A DNA stretch of 64,000 nt from Clostridiales bacterium (GTDB lineage Bacteria > Bacillota > Clostridia > Christensenellales > Aristaeellaceae), in assembly GCA_016930575.1 (NCBI GenBank), contig JAFGGL010000006.1:1-64000 (forward strand), in the 5' to 3' direction. A model generated the notes under the pieces. The model did no database searches and was not told the origin of the DNA. It saw nothing but the letters and a program-made list of their open reading frames with translations. Positions 48,917-59,860 of this stretch are shown in pieces. A program made the position numbers and the translations under genes. How positions within the stretch are numbered: position 1 is the first letter of the stretch; every line of letters starts with the position of its first letter.

Positions 48917-49106
48917 GGACGCCCCTCCCTCAAGTCTTTATCGCACTAAAGTGTAGCAAGTCGGGACGGGTGTTGTCAACATCGCCGCGATGTTTTTGTT
49001 TTGTACGGCCAAAACGCAGCGCAATTTCCGGAATACGCTTGCTTTTTCAGGTACGGCATGCTACAATATGCCTTGCGTATTTTAGAAACCGGGGAGGTGA
49101 AACACG

Positions 49107-49370
49107 TTGCCCAATATCAAATCCGCCATGAAGCGCGTGAAGGTGAGCGAGAAGAAAAACCTTCGCAACCGCATTGTGAAATCCAAGGTGAAAACCGAGA
49201 TAAAGAAGTTTGACGCGGAGATTGCGGAAAACCCCGCAAACGCAGGCGCACAGTACAGAGCGACCGCCTCCGCTATCGATAAGGCCGCCGCCAAGGGAAT
49301 CGTGCACAAGAACACGGCCAACCGCAAGAAGGCCAGGCTGGCAAAGCAAATGGCAAAGACCGCGCAGTAA
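49107..49370 (+). CDS. rpsT: 30S ribosomal protein S20
   Basis: MPNIKSAMKRVKVSEKKNLRNRIVKSKVKTEIKKF...AIDKAAAKGIVHKNTANRKKARLAKQ. Confidence 0.96.
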   Translation: MPNIKSAMKRVKVSEKKNLRNRIVKSKVKTEIKKFDAEIAENPANAGAQYRATASAIDKAAAKGIVHKNTANRKKARLAKQMAKTAQ

Positions 49371-49383
49371 ACAGGTATAGGAA

Positions 49384-49412
49384 AAGAAGCTGATATGTTT
49401 CAGCTTCTTTTT
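49384..49412. terminator. Rho-independent terminator
   Basis: AAGAAGCTGA-TATGTT-TCAGCTTCTTTTTT. Confidence 0.85.
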
Positions 49413-49415
49413 TGT

Positions 49416-51980
49416 TTACGCATTTTCATCGTCCAGCCTTAACTGTTCCTGTTCTTCTTCTTCTTCCGCCGGCTGGAGACCGGCCTGTTCTTCCGGTTCA
49501 TCTGCTTCGTCCTCAACGGGCGGTTGTTCTGCGATAAAGGGCAGCATGCCGGTGACCACGTCGTCAAGCACCGCCATGACGGACGCTTTTCCTTTATTGG
49601 GTTTGTCCCGAAGCGGGATTTCTTCCGCGTCAACGATACTCGGGGTGCTGGACTGCTGCGATACCAATACGCTCAGCGGCAGCGCGCGGATCAACAGCGC
49701 ACTGGCCAGATACGAACCGCTGGAACCGTTTTTGTTGAAGGTGAAGATCTTCACGCCCTTGCCCGCGCGCGCCTGCGGCTCAAACTCCATATACAGCATG
49801 CGCTTGGCGTGGCCGCGGTCGGTCATCACGAGGATCTGGTCGTTTGGCAGCGGCTGCGCCGCGAAAACGATACCGTCTCCCTTCGCCAACGTCATTCCCT
49901 TCACGCCCGAGGTCGTGCGCCCCTGCACGGGAATCTTGTCGCAGTGGCAGCGGATGCTCATGCATTCCCGCGACAGCAGCAGCAGGTCCGATTCGGGATC
50001 CAGCGGGAACACGGCCGTCACTTCGTCGCCGCCGCGCAGGTTGATTGCGGCGTACTTCTGCCGGTTGATGTTGTATTCCTGCGCTGAAGTACGCTTGAGC
50101 ATGCCTTCTTTGGTTACAAACAACAGGTCGGGCATTGCGGCAAGTTCGTCCCCCGTGCAGCAGAACATCTGCACGGGGATCTCGTTGTTCTCGATGCCCA
50201 GAATCACGCCGTTTAAAAGCGATCCCTTCTGCGATGGTTTGTTGCTCTCGGGCAGGCTGTCCACGCCGATCTGGTAGCAGTTGCCTAAGCTTGTGAACAG
50301 GTAGAGCGTCCGGTCGGTATCGGTCTCGAAGCGCCACAGGGGCAGCTCGTCCAGATTGCCGTTCTCCGGGCTGACCGGCGGCAGCTTCCGGTAAAACTTC
50401 GGGTATATCCGCCGCAGGTATCCCGCGCGGGAGAAGGTGACGGTCGCAAGCTCCGCAACATGCACTTCCTCCACCGCTGCTTCCACCACATGCCCGGGAT
50501 CCGCAACCGTGGTGCGGCGGTCCGAGCCGTAGGTCTCGGCGATCTCCATGAGCTCGTGCTTCACCAGCCGCATGAGCTTGAATTCGCTTTCCAGTATCCC
50601 GGACAGGTACTCGATCTTTTCCAGTATCTCCGCATACTCCTGCCGCAGGGTCTCGATCTCCAGCCCCGTCAGACGCTGCAGGCGCATGTCCAGGATCGCC
50701 TGCGCCTGGAGTTCGTCCAAGTCGAAGCTCTCCATCAGTTTCTGCTTCGCCTCTTTGGGCGTACGGCTTGCCCGGATCAGGGCGATGACCGCGTCCAGGT
50801 TGTCCACCGCGATCATCAGGCCTTCCAGGATATGCGCGCGGGCTTTCGCCCGGTCCAGCTCGTACTGCGTGCGGGCGGTGATTACGTTTCTCTGGTGGGT
50901 GATGTAGTAGCGTATCGCGCTGTGCAGGCTCATCAGCCTCGGTTTGCCTTTGGCGATGGCGACCATGTTGACGCCGAAGGTCACCTGCATATCGGTGTAC
51001 TTGAGCAGCGCCGCAAGTAGTTTTTCCGCGTCGTATCCGCTGCGGATTTCGATCACAGCGCGCATGCCGGTGCGGTCACTCTCGTCGCGGATATCGTAGA
51101 TGCCGGCGAAAACAGCTTTGCGTTCCTCGCTGATTTTCAGGATTTTTTCCAGCATCGCGGACTTGTTCACCTGGTAGGGAATCTCCGTGATGACGATCAG
51201 GCTGCGCCCGTTCTTTCCCTTTTCGATATGCGTGCGCGCGCGCAGCGTCAGCTTGCCGCGCCCGGTCTCGTAGGCGGTTTTCAGCTCTTCGGTTTTCAGC
51301 AGTATGCCACCCGTCGGGAAGTCCGGCGCGGGCATGATCTCCATCAATTCTTCGGTGGTGATACCCGGGTTGCCGATCTGCGCGACCACGGCGTGGATGC
51401 ACTCGCGCAGGTTGTGCGGCGGGATGTTGGTCGCAAGCCCGATGGCGATGCCGCTGGCGCCGTTGACCAAAAGGTTCGGGTAGCGCGAGGGCAGCATGTC
51501 CGGTTCCTTGACGGTATCGTCGAAGTTCAGGCGGAAGGGTACGGTGTCCTTGTCGATGTCGCGCAGCATCTCTAGCGCGAGCGGCTTCATGCGCGCTTCG
51601 GTATAGCGCATGGCGGCGGCGGTGTCACCGTCGATGGAGCCGAAGTTCCCGTGCCCGTCCACCAGCGGTTCCCGCATGCTGAAACCCTGTGCCATGCGCA
51701 CCAGCGCGTCGTAAACGCTTGAATCGCCGTGCGGGTGGAACTTGCCCAGGCAGTCGCCCACGATGCGGGCGCACTTGCGGTGCGGGCGGTCCGGCTGCAG
51801 ATTGAGCTCCATCATCGTAAATAAAATGCGCCGCTGCACGGGCTTGAGCCCGTCCTCCACGCGCGGGATGGCGCGCTCCATGATGACGTGTTCGGCGTAG
51901 GGAATCATCGAATTGTGCATGACCTCGGCCATGGACATCTGGATGATGCCATGTGCATTATCTTCAGGCAATCGGCTCAC
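49416..51980 (-). CDS. Type IIA DNA topoisomerase subunit A (ParC/GyrA-like; ParC favoured)
   Basis: [49 protein letters not shown]; no clear GyrA box (QRRGGKG) seen in C-terminal domain. Confidence 0.85.
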   Translation of the reverse strand: MSRLPEDNAHGIIQMSMAEVMHNSMIPYAEHVIMERAIPRVEDGLKPVQRRILFTMMELNLQPDRPHRKCARIVGDCLGKFHPHGDSSVYDALVRMAQGFSMREPLVDGHGNFGSIDGDTAAAMRYTEARMKPLALEMLRDIDKDTVPFRLNFDDTVKEPDMLPSRYPNLLVNGASGIAIGLATNIPPHNLRECIHAVVAQIGNPGITTEELMEIMPAPDFPTGGILLKTEELKTAYETGRGKLTLRARTHIEKGKNGRSLIVITEIPYQVNKSAMLEKILKISEERKAVFAGIYDIRDESDRTGMRAVIEIRSGYDAEKLLAALLKYTDMQVTFGVNMVAIAKGKPRLMSLHSAIRYYITHQRNVITARTQYELDRAKARAHILEGLMIAVDNLDAVIALIRASRTPKEAKQKLMESFDLDELQAQAILDMRLQRLTGLEIETLRQEYAEILEKIEYLSGILESEFKLMRLVKHELMEIAETYGSDRRTTVADPGHVVEAAVEEVHVAELATVTFSRAGYLRRIYPKFYRKLPPVSPENGNLDELPLWRFETDTDRTLYLFTSLGNCYQIGVDSLPESNKPSQKGSLLNGVILGIENNEIPVQMFCCTGDELAAMPDLLFVTKEGMLKRTSAQEYNINRQKYAAINLRGGDEVTAVFPLDPESDLLLLSRECMSIRCHCDKIPVQGRTTSGVKGMTLAKGDGIVFAAQPLPNDQILVMTDRGHAKRMLYMEFEPQARAGKGVKIFTFNKNGSSGSYLASALLIRALPLSVLVSQQSSTPSIVDAEEIPLRDKPNKGKASVMAVLDDVVTGMLPFIAEQPPVEDEADEPEEQAGLQPAEEEEEQEQLRLDDENA

Positions 51981-53997
51981 CTGCCTTCAGCGTATCGGCG
52001 ATCTCGATGAACGAATCTTCGCGGTTGAAATTGGCGTATTTGGAGATGTATTCGCGGCGCGGCTCCACCTTGTCCCCCATCAGCACGGATACGCGGTGCT
52101 CCACCTGCGCGGCGTCCTCGATGGTCACCTGCAAAAGCTTGCGCACCTGCGGGTCCATGGTCGTCGCCCAGAGCTGCTCGGGGTTCATCTCTCCCAGCCC
52201 CTTGTAGCGCTGGATGGTGTAGTTTTTCTTGTCCTGCGTCAAGCGCTGCAATTCCGCGTCGTCGTACGCGTAGATGGATTTCCCTCCTTGCGTGACGCGG
52301 TACAGCGGCGGCATGCCGATGTACACGTGCCCTTCGGCGATCAGTTCGCGCATATAGCGGTAGAAGAACGTCAGCAGGATGGCGCGGATATGCGCGCCGT
52401 CCTGGTCGGCGTCGCTCAGGATGATGACCTTGTGGTATTTCAGGTTGTCCAGGCTGAAGCTTTCGTCGATGTTCGTGCCCAGCGCCGTGATAACGGAGCG
52501 GAACTCCTCGTTGGCCAGCACCTGGTCGAGCCGCTTCTTTTCGGCGTTGAGCGGCTTGCCTCGCAGCGGCAGGATGGCCTGGAACTGCCGGTCGCGCCCC
52601 TGCTTGGCGCTGCCGCCTGCACTGTCGCCCTCGACGATGAACAGCTCGTTTTGCTCGGGCTTGCGTCCCGTACAGCTTGATAGCTTCCCGACCAGCGGCG
52701 CGGCTTCCAGCGCGGTCTTCGCGCGTGCGACGTCGCGCGCCTTACGGGCCGCGGCGCGCACCTGCGCGGCTTTGACGGCCTTTTCGACCAGTTTGGCCGC
52801 CAGTTCCTGGTTTTTCAGATCCTCGAAATACGCCGTCAGCTGCTGGGTCAGGATCGCCTCAATGGCGGGACGTACCTCGGTGTTGCCGAGCTTGCCCTTG
52901 GTCTGCCCCTCAAACTGCGGGTTCTTCACCATGGCGAGCATGACCGCCGTCATGCCCTCGCGGTAATCGTCGCCGCCCAGGTTCGCGTCCTTGTCCTTGA
53001 GCACGCCAAGCCTGCGGGCGAAATCGTTGAGCACCTTGGTGTAGGCTGCCCGGAAGCCCGTCTCGTGCGTGCCGCCTTCGGAGGTCGGGATGTTGTTGAC
53101 ATAAGAGAAGATGTTTTCCGTATAGCTGTCGGTGTACTGGATCGCCGCGCGGAACAGGATATCGTCGCGCCGGCCTTCCAGAAAGATGGGTTCGTCATGC
53201 AGCGTGGTTTTTTCGGCGTTGAGATATTTCACGTAATCCTTCAGCCCGCCGTCGTAGCGGAATTCCATCCGCCCGCCGCTGCCGTTGCCGTTTTCGCCGT
53301 TTTCGTCGGATTCAACTACCGCTGTTTTATTGCGTTCATCCTCAAAGGTGATGGTGACGCCCTTGTTGAGATACGCGAGCTCCCTGAGCCTGCGCAACAC
53401 CATATCGCTGTTGAAGTCCATGGTCTCAAAAATCCTGCCGTCGGGCTTGAAGCGCACCAGCGTGCCGCGCTTGCGCGTGTTGGAGACCTGTTTGAGCGGT
53501 TCGGTCACGCGTCCCCCGACGACCTTGCCCTGTTTTTTATCGAAAACCGACCCGAAGCGAATCTGATAATGCCCGAAATCCTTGTACACATCCACCAGCA
53601 TCCACTCCGAGAGCGCGTTGACCACGCTGCCGCCCACGCCGTGCAGGCCGCCTGAATAGGAGTAGTTTTCGTTGTCGAACTTACCGCCGGCGTGCAGCTT
53701 GGTGTAGATCACTTCCACGCCGGGGATATTCAGCGTCGGGTGATTGTCCACGGGCACGCCGCGTCCGTTGTCCCACACGGAGGCGGAACCGTCCTCGTGC
53801 AGCGTCACATCGATGGTATCGGCAAAGCCGCCCATGGCTTCGTCCACGGCGTTGTCCACGATCTCCCAGAGCATATGGTGCAGCCCGCGGCTGCCCGTGG
53901 AGCCGATGTACATGCCCGGGCGCATACGGACGGCGTCCAGCCCCTCCAGCACCTTGATTTTATCCGCGTTGTACGAGGCCATCCAGTCTCTCCTCAC
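51964..53997 (-). CDS. Type IIA DNA topoisomerase subunit B (ParE/GyrB-like)
   Basis: [80 protein letters not shown]. Confidence 0.9.
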   Translation of the reverse strand: MRRDWMASYNADKIKVLEGLDAVRMRPGMYIGSTGSRGLHHMLWEIVDNAVDEAMGGFADTIDVTLHEDGSASVWDNGRGVPVDNHPTLNIPGVEVIYTKLHAGGKFDNENYSYSGGLHGVGGSVVNALSEWMLVDVYKDFGHYQIRFGSVFDKKQGKVVGGRVTEPLKQVSNTRKRGTLVRFKPDGRIFETMDFNSDMVLRRLRELAYLNKGVTITFEDERNKTAVVESDENGENGNGSGGRMEFRYDGGLKDYVKYLNAEKTTLHDEPIFLEGRRDDILFRAAIQYTDSYTENIFSYVNNIPTSEGGTHETGFRAAYTKVLNDFARRLGVLKDKDANLGGDDYREGMTAVMLAMVKNPQFEGQTKGKLGNTEVRPAIEAILTQQLTAYFEDLKNQELAAKLVEKAVKAAQVRAAARKARDVARAKTALEAAPLVGKLSSCTGRKPEQNELFIVEGDSAGGSAKQGRDRQFQAILPLRGKPLNAEKKRLDQVLANEEFRSVITALGTNIDESFSLDNLKYHKVIILSDADQDGAHIRAILLTFFYRYMRELIAEGHVYIGMPPLYRVTQGGKSIYAYDDAELQRLTQDKKNYTIQRYKGLGEMNPEQLWATTMDPQVRKLLQVTIEDAAQVEHRVSVLMGDKVEPRREYISKYANFNREDSFIEIADTLKAGEPIA

Positions 53998-54057
53998 TTG
54001 TTTTTACGATATTCTTAACCTTATATATTATAGCATATTTTGTGCCTGTCCACAAGA

Positions 54058-54090
54058 AAATACCCCCGCATCCTCAGGATGTGGGGGTGC
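54058..54090. terminator. Rho-independent terminator downstream of tyrS
   Basis: CACCCCCACATCC-TGA-GGATGCGGGGGTATTTT (minus strand). Confidence 0.75.
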
Positions 54091-54102
54091 GTGAAACTCT
54101 TG

Positions 54103-55326
54103 CTATTCAAGGATTAACCGGCAGTAGCTCTTTTTGCCTTTACGCAGCAGCAGGCCGCCTGAACCGATTTGCTCCGGTGCGATTTTCGCGTCGATATCGG
54201 TGAGTATCTCATCGTTCACCGCCACCGCGCCTGCCTCTACCATTTTACGCGCTTCGCCGCGGCTTTTGCACAGGCCGCACTCATTAAGCCAGGTCGTTAT
54301 GCGCCCGTCCTCTTTAAGCATCGCGGCGGTCACTGTAAAGGTCGGAACGTTTTCCATGCTGCCCTGCCCGCCGAACAGCGCCCCGGACGCGTCGATGGCC
54401 TTGTTAGCCTCCTCCTCGCCGTGGATCAATCTGGTCATCTCGAATGCGAGCACCTTCTTGGCCTCGTTGATCTCCGTGTCCCTGAGCGCGCCCAGGCGGC
54501 GCACCTCGTCCATCGGAAGGAAGGTCAACAGCCGCAGGTACGTCTCCACGTCCGCGTCCGGCACGTTGCGCCAGTACTGGTAAAACTCGTAGGGCGTCGT
54601 GCGCGCAGGATCCAGCCACAGCGCGCCTTGTTCGGTCTTGCCCATCTTCTGGCCGCTGGCGGTCATGATCAGCTTGTGCGTCAGGGCGAACGCGTCCTCC
54701 CGCTCCTTGCGGCGGATGAGGTCGGCGCCCGCGAGGATGTTGGACCACTGGTCGTCCCCGCCGATCTGCAGCCGGCAGTTATAACGGCGGAACAACTCCA
54801 GAAAGTCATAGGCCTGCATCAGCATGTAGTTGAACTCCAGGAACGTCAGCCCCACTTCCAGCCGCCGCTTGTAGCACTCGGCAGTCAGCATGCGGTTGAC
54901 GGAGAAATACACGCCGATATCCCGCAGAAACTCCACGTAGTTGAGTTCCAGCAGCCAGTCGGCGTTATTGGGCATGATGGCGCCGCCTTCGCCGAAATCC
55001 AGCAGCGGGCTGATCTGCTTTTTGATCGTTTTGATGTTTTCGTCGATGGTCTCCTTGGTGAGCATCTGCCTAAGCTCGGATTTGCCGCTGGGATCGCCGA
55101 CCATGGCCGTGCCGCCGCCGCACAGGATGATAGGCCTGTGCCCCGCCTGCTGCAGCCGCCTTGCGAAGATCACCGGCACGATATGCCCCACGTGCAGGCT
55201 GTCCGCCGTGGGATCGATGCCGACGTAAAAGGTCATCGGCTCCTTGTCCATGGCCTTGTAGAGATCCTCTTCAAAGGTCACCTGCGCGAGGATGCCGCGC
55301 TCCTTAAGTTGATCCAAAATATGCAT
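54103..55326 (-). CDS. tyrS: Tyrosyl-tRNA synthetase
   Basis: FYVGIDPTADSLHVGHIVPV, QIGGDDQWSNILAGADLIRR, KMGKTEQGALWLD; C-terminal S4 domain. Confidence 0.95.
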   Translation of the reverse strand: MHILDQLKERGILAQVTFEEDLYKAMDKEPMTFYVGIDPTADSLHVGHIVPVIFARRLQQAGHRPIILCGGGTAMVGDPSGKSELRQMLTKETIDENIKTIKKQISPLLDFGEGGAIMPNNADWLLELNYVEFLRDIGVYFSVNRMLTAECYKRRLEVGLTFLEFNYMLMQAYDFLELFRRYNCRLQIGGDDQWSNILAGADLIRRKEREDAFALTHKLIMTASGQKMGKTEQGALWLDPARTTPYEFYQYWRNVPDADVETYLRLLTFLPMDEVRRLGALRDTEINEAKKVLAFEMTRLIHGEEEANKAIDASGALFGGQGSMENVPTFTVTAAMLKEDGRITTWLNECGLCKSRGEARKMVEAGAVAVNDEILTDIDAKIAPEQIGSGGLLLRKGKKSYCRLILE

Positions 55327-55341
55327 ATCAAATCACTCCTG

Positions 55342-56526
55342 TTATTTCGGTTGGAACAGCTCCCGCAGGATACCCATACCGGAATGTATCTGTTCCAGGC
55401 TGCTGTTGGAGAAGTTCAGGCGGAAGGTGTTGTGATGCCCGCCCTCGGGATAGAAATACGTGCCAGGCACATAGGCCACGCCGCGCTCCACGGCCTCTTC
55501 GAAGCACTTTGTGGCGTTTATGCCCTCCGGCAAGGCGCAGAACACGAACAGTCCGCCTTCGGGTTTGGTATAATCCGTACCTTCGGGAAAGGTTGCAAGT
55601 TCCCCGAGCATCGCGTGCAGCTTCCCGCGGTAAGGGCCCAAAATGGAGTGCAGGTGCGGCATGAGAAGCTTCCGCCGCAGGAACTGGTCGATGATCGCCT
55701 GGGTCAGCAGCGGCGTATGCAGGTCCGTGCCTTGCTTGCCGATGGTGCATTTGCGGATGATATCCTCGTGCGCAACCATATACCCCACGCGCATGCCGGG
55801 ACTGACGAGCTTGGAAAAACTGCCCATGTACACCACGTGCCCACTTTCGTCAAAATGCTTGACGGACGGCTGCGGCTGCCCCTCGTAACGCAGGTCGCGG
55901 TAGGGGTCGTCCTCCATCACGAGGAAGCCGTATTCCCCGGCCATCCCGGCGATCGCCTTCCGCCTGTCCGCCTTGAGCGTCCGGCCGGTGGGATTTTGGA
56001 AGTTGGGGATGCAGTAAAGCGCTTTGGGACGGTGCCGCTTCACCGCCGTCTCCAGCGCGTCGATCCTTAGTCCGTCGTCGTCGCTTTCCACAGGCACGAG
56101 CTTCTGCTGGTTCACGCGCAGGGTCTGCATATTCCCCAGAAATGTCGGATCCTCCGTCAGCACCGTATCCCCGGGGTTGAGGAACGCCTTGCAGAGCAGG
56201 TCCACGCCCTGCGTGGAACCGGTCAGCGGCAGGATGTTCTGCTTTTCCGCCGGGAAGTCATAGCTTTCATTGAGGTAAGCCTGCAGGCTTTCCAGAAACG
56301 GCGGATAGCCCTCCGTCGCGCCGTACTGCAGTATACGCTTGCCGTCTTTTAGCAGCACGTCGCTGGCAAGCTCGGCGCACAGCTCGTTTGGCAGCGCGTC
56401 GTCCGAGGGATTGCCGCCGGCGAAGCTGACGATGCCGGGGCGCGCAAGCACCTTGAAAATCTCGCGGATTGCGCTGCCGCTGATCCCGCTAAACCGGTCT
56501 GCGTATGAAACTCCGTTAGGCAGCAT
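55342..56526 (-). CDS. PLP-dependent class I/II aminotransferase (2-aminoadipate/aromatic aminotransferase-like)
   Basis: MLPNGVSYADRFSGISGSAIREIFKVLARPGIVSFAGGNPSDDALP; YCIPNFQNPTGRTL; VVYMGSFSKLVSPGMRVGYMVA; start corrected from ORF 55342..56853. Confidence 0.88.
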   Translation of the reverse strand: MLPNGVSYADRFSGISGSAIREIFKVLARPGIVSFAGGNPSDDALPNELCAELASDVLLKDGKRILQYGATEGYPPFLESLQAYLNESYDFPAEKQNILPLTGSTQGVDLLCKAFLNPGDTVLTEDPTFLGNMQTLRVNQQKLVPVESDDDGLRIDALETAVKRHRPKALYCIPNFQNPTGRTLKADRRKAIAGMAGEYGFLVMEDDPYRDLRYEGQPQPSVKHFDESGHVVYMGSFSKLVSPGMRVGYMVAHEDIIRKCTIGKQGTDLHTPLLTQAIIDQFLRRKLLMPHLHSILGPYRGKLHAMLGELATFPEGTDYTKPEGGLFVFCALPEGINATKCFEEAVERGVAYVPGTYFYPEGGHHNTFRLNFSNSSLEQIHSGMGILRELFQPK

Positions 56527-56546
56527 AAGGTTCCCCTCCTTCAATG

Positions 56547-56802
56547 AAAACGCCTTCCCCGCACAGGGGGAAGGCGTTAAAAACGCGGTACCACTTCCAC
56601 ATCGATATCCCCTCGCGAGCATATCCTTGCAAAGAACAAAAGTTCTTTCGCGCTGTAACCGGCGCGCCGTCGGCTGCCTACTCGCCAAAAAGCTTTGGGA
56701 GCCTCGCTCCGGGACGTATTCGCCGCCGTATCGCCGCCTTCTTGCACCGGCCGAAGGCTCTCTGCGGGCTAAACAGCGGGTACTGCTTCCCTTCATTGCG
56801 TT
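56547..56802 (-). promoter_or_regulatory. T-box leader with terminator; apparent Tyr (UAC) specifier
   Basis: Minus strand: GCAGAGAGCC...GGTGCAAGAAGGC, specifier region GAATACGTCCC, T-box GGAAGTGGTACCGCG, terminator AACGCCTTCCCC-CTGTGC-GGGGAAGGCGTTTTC. Confidence 0.85.
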
Positions 56803-56808
56803 ACAAGC

Positions 56809-56838
56809 ATTATACGGCAGTGTGCGCGGGTATGTCAA
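56809..56838 (-). promoter_or_regulatory. Promoter of T-box/aminotransferase/tyrS operon
   Basis: TTGACA-18-TATAAT (minus). Confidence 0.75.
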
Positions 56839-56998
56839 GGCTGACGGGCGCATAGGATACCCTTCTGTTTTTAGGCGGCATCCTCTATGATTATCGGCAG
56901 ATTTCTGTATGGATTGGATAAAAATTAGAATCTGCTGAGTTTTTTGTTAGAATCCTATTGACAAATCTCAGTTAGAGCTGTTAAACTCATCCTGGAAG

Positions 56999-57020
56999 CG
57001 AGTTAAGGGCTTCTAACTCG
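56999..57020. promoter_or_regulatory. Inverted repeat upstream of feoA (candidate operator)
   Basis: CGAGTTA-AGGGCTTC-TAACTCG. Confidence 0.35.
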
Positions 57021-57060
57021 ACCGATCGCTTTACAATTACGCATCACGAGGAGAGACGCG

Positions 57061-57282
57061 ATGAAAACACTCAGGAATGTCGCCATAGGCAGCCACGCGG
57101 TGATCGTGAAGCTGCATGGCGAAGGCGCGCTCAAGCGCAGAATCATGGATATGGGACTGACCAAAGGTACGGATGTATTTGTACGCAAAGTCGCCCCGCT
57201 TGGCGATCCATTGGAATTATCGGTCCGGGGTTATGAGCTTTCCATCCGAAAAGGCGACGCGGAAAAGATCGAAGTCGAGTAG
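57061..57282 (+). CDS. feoA: Ferrous iron transport protein A
   Basis: HGEGALKRRIMDMGLTKGTDVFVRKVAPLGDPLELSVRGYELSIRKGDAEKIEV. Confidence 0.92.
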   Translation: MKTLRNVAIGSHAVIVKLHGEGALKRRIMDMGLTKGTDVFVRKVAPLGDPLELSVRGYELSIRKGDAEKIEVE

Positions 57283-57316
57283 AAACGCGGTGAAAACCGC
57301 TTTTCATTTGAAGCTT

Positions 57317-57334
57317 GGTTAGTCTAGTCTAACT
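57317..57334. promoter_or_regulatory. DtxR-like inverted repeat between feoA and feoB
   Basis: GGTTAG-TCTAGT-CTAACT resembles TTAGGTTAGSCTAACCTAA-type half-sites. Confidence 0.35.
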
Positions 57335-57355
57335 AGAATTCAGGAGGAAACGGCC

Positions 57356-59731
57356 ATGAGCATTAAAATTGCTCTTGCAGGTAACCCGAATTCCGGCAAA
57401 ACCACCATGTTCAACACGCTGACAGGCAGTAACCAATACGTGGGCAACTGGCCGGGCGTGACGGTCGAGAAAAAGGAAGGCCGGCTGAAGGGTTCGCCGG
57501 ATATCATCATCCAGGATCTGCCCGGCATCTACTCGCTTTCACCGTATACGCTGGAGGAAGTGCTTGCGCGCAATTACCTGGTAACGGAAAAGCCGGACGT
57601 AATCATCAATATCGTAGACGCCACCAACATCGAGCGCAACCTATACCTGACCACGCAGCTGAAAGAACTGAACATCCCCATGGTTATCGCACTGAATATG
57701 ATCGACGTCACCCGCAGGAACGGCGACGTGATCCACCTGATGAAGCTGGCCGATGAGCTGAAGTGCGATGTGATCGAGACCTCCGCCCTCAAGGGAGAGG
57801 GTTCGCTGCTCGTAGCGCAGAAAGCCGCGGAACTGGCACGCCGGGAAAGGAACATCGAGCATCCGCACGTATTCGCTGGCAGCGTAGAACACGCGCTGGC
57901 GCACATCGAGGATCTGATCACCCATCACAACGGCGAGGAGCCTGTACACCATCACCATAAAGGCGGTATCGTGCACGAGGGCAGCATCGTGGACGTTACC
58001 ATGTCGCGCTGGTACGCGATCAAGCTGTTTGAGCGCGACGAGAAAGTGATCGAAGAGCTGAACCTGCCCACAGGCATATTGGAGCAGATTGAGGAATGCA
58101 TCCGCGCCTGTGAAAGCGAAATGGATGACGACGCCGAATCAATCATCACCAACCAGCGTTATGCTTATATCGAATGCCTGGTATCGGGATGCGTGAAGAA
58201 GGGCAGGCCGCAGGGCGCGCTGACCCTGACGGACAAGATCGACCTCGTGATGACGCACCGTATCCTTGCGCTCCCGATCTTTGCGGCGATCATGTTTCTG
58301 GTCTACTATATCTCCGTAACGACCGTCGGCGCGCTTGCCACGGATTTCACCAACGATACCCTGATCGCCCAATGGATACAGGAACCGCTGGTAGGCTGGC
58401 TTGAAAGCATCGGCACGGCAAGCTGGCTGGTCGGGCTGATCGGCGACGGCATCATCGGCGGCGCGGGCGCTGTGCTTGGCTTCGTGCCGCAGATGATCGT
58501 GCTTTTCCTGCTGCTAGCAATATTGGAGGACGTCGGCTATATGGCGCGCGTCGCGTTCATCATGGACCGTATTTTCCGCAAGTTCGGTCTTTCCGGAAAG
58601 AGTTTTATCCCGATGCTGATCTCCTCGGGCTGCACCGTGCCTGGCGTGATGGCGTCGCGCACGATCGAAAACGAGCACGACCGCAGAATGACCATCATTA
58701 CCGCAAGTTTCATCCCCTGCGGCGCAAAGATGCCCATCGTCGCGCTGATCGCAGGCGCGTTATTCGGCAACGCGGGCTGGGTGGCGGCTTCGGCGTATTT
58801 TATCGGCGTTTCGGCTGTAATCGTCTCCGGTATCATGCTGCGCAAGACCAGAGCGTTTTCCGGCAAACCGGCGCCGTTTGTGATGGAACTGCCCCCGTAC
58901 CACACCCCTTCGGCCAATAACGTGCTGCGCAGCACCTGGGAGCGCGGCTGGAGTTTTATCAAGCGCGCGGGAACGGTGATCGTGGTCGCCAGCGTGTTCA
59001 TCTGGTTCGCCTCCGGCTACGGCTGGGCGGCCAGGCAGACGGATGTTCCGCAGGATAACACGGTTCAAGCTAGTGATACCGCTGCGTTTGGGGCTGTGGA
59101 CAGCATGGACGACAGCATGCTGGGCAAAGTCGGCGGCGTCGTTGCGCCGGTGTTCCGGCCACTCGGCTTTGACGGCTGGCAGTTTACCGTCGCCACCGTG
59201 ATGGGGCTGGTCGCCAAGGAGGAGGTCGTCGGTGTGTTCGGCGTACTGTTCGGCGCGGCAGAAGATGAGGATTCCGCCTTTGCGCTTTTAGAAGAAGGCG
59301 GCGATGCGCAAATCGTAACCTCGCTTTCCCCGATCGCGCAAGCGTTTGACAACGTAAGCGGAGGTTACGGCGGATTGGCGGCGTTCTGCTTCCTGCTGTT
59401 TAACCTCCTGTGCGCCCCCTGCTTTGCCGCTATTGGCGCGATCAAGCGTGAAATGAACTCAGCCAGATGGACGTGGTTCGCCATTGCCTATCAAACGCTG
59501 TTTGCCTATACCGTGGCGTTGATCGTATTCCGTCTCGGCGTGTTGCTTTCCGGCGGCGGGTTTTCTGCGGCGACCGCAGCCGCGCTAATACTGTTGGCCT
59601 TTATCATCCGCCAGCTGACCCGCAAGAACTACCATATCGTAGCAGAAGGAGGCCCCTATGGCTACATGGATCATCGGCGGCGCCGTGCTGCTCATCATCG
59701 GCGCCATCATATGGAAGATGATCGCCGATAA
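57356..59731 (+). CDS. feoB: Ferrous iron transport protein B
   Basis: IALAGNPNSGKTTMFNTLTGSNQYVGNWPGVTVEKKEG, QDLPGIYSLSPY, FIPMLISSGCTVPGVMASRTIENEHDRRMTI. Confidence 0.95.
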   Translation: MSIKIALAGNPNSGKTTMFNTLTGSNQYVGNWPGVTVEKKEGRLKGSPDIIIQDLPGIYSLSPYTLEEVLARNYLVTEKPDVIINIVDATNIERNLYLTTQLKELNIPMVIALNMIDVTRRNGDVIHLMKLADELKCDVIETSALKGEGSLLVAQKAAELARRERNIEHPHVFAGSVEHALAHIEDLITHHNGEEPVHHHHKGGIVHEGSIVDVTMSRWYAIKLFERDEKVIEELNLPTGILEQIEECIRACESEMDDDAESIITNQRYAYIECLVSGCVKKGRPQGALTLTDKIDLVMTHRILALPIFAAIMFLVYYISVTTVGALATDFTNDTLIAQWIQEPLVGWLESIGTASWLVGLIGDGIIGGAGAVLGFVPQMIVLFLLLAILEDVGYMARVAFIMDRIFRKFGLSGKSFIPMLISSGCTVPGVMASRTIENEHDRRMTIITASFIPCGAKMPIVALIAGALFGNAGWVAASAYFIGVSAVIVSGIMLRKTRAFSGKPAPFVMELPPYHTPSANNVLRSTWERGWSFIKRAGTVIVVASVFIWFASGYGWAARQTDVPQDNTVQASDTAAFGAVDSMDDSMLGKVGGVVAPVFRPLGFDGWQFTVATVMGLVAKEEVVGVFGVLFGAAEDEDSAFALLEEGGDAQIVTSLSPIAQAFDNVSGGYGGLAAFCFLLFNLLCAPCFAAIGAIKREMNSARWTWFAIAYQTLFAYTVALIVFRLGVLLSGGGFSAATAAALILLAFIIRQLTRKNYHIVAEGGPYGYMDHRRRRAAHHRRHHMEDDRR

Positions 59732-59798
59732 ACGGCAGGGCAAACGTTCCTGCGGCGGCGATTGTCAGAATTGCCAAATGAGCTGCCGTACGAAATGA
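59658..59798 (+). CDS. FeoB-associated Cys-rich membrane protein (46 aa)
   Basis: MATWIIGGAVLLIIGAIIWKMIADKRQGKRSCGGDCQNCQMSCRTK; RBS agaaggagg; below the track's apparent length cutoff. Confidence 0.85.
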   Translation: MATWIIGGAVLLIIGAIIWKMIADKRQGKRSCGGDCQNCQMSCRTK

Positions 59799-59860
59799 AG
59801 CTGTTTGACTTGTCAACCAGCCGTGAATACAATATTTCATACGCGGAAGGATGTGAAATC

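Noticed and set aside
49416-53997. Firm gyrA/gyrB assignment
   Set aside because: No clear GyrA box seen, so gyrase versus topo IV left unresolved without phylogeny
54169-56070. 633-aa + strand ORF
   Set aside because: Antisense shadow of tyrS and the aminotransferase; composition (Arg/His/Gln/Val rich) typical of a high-GC shadow frame; no family signature
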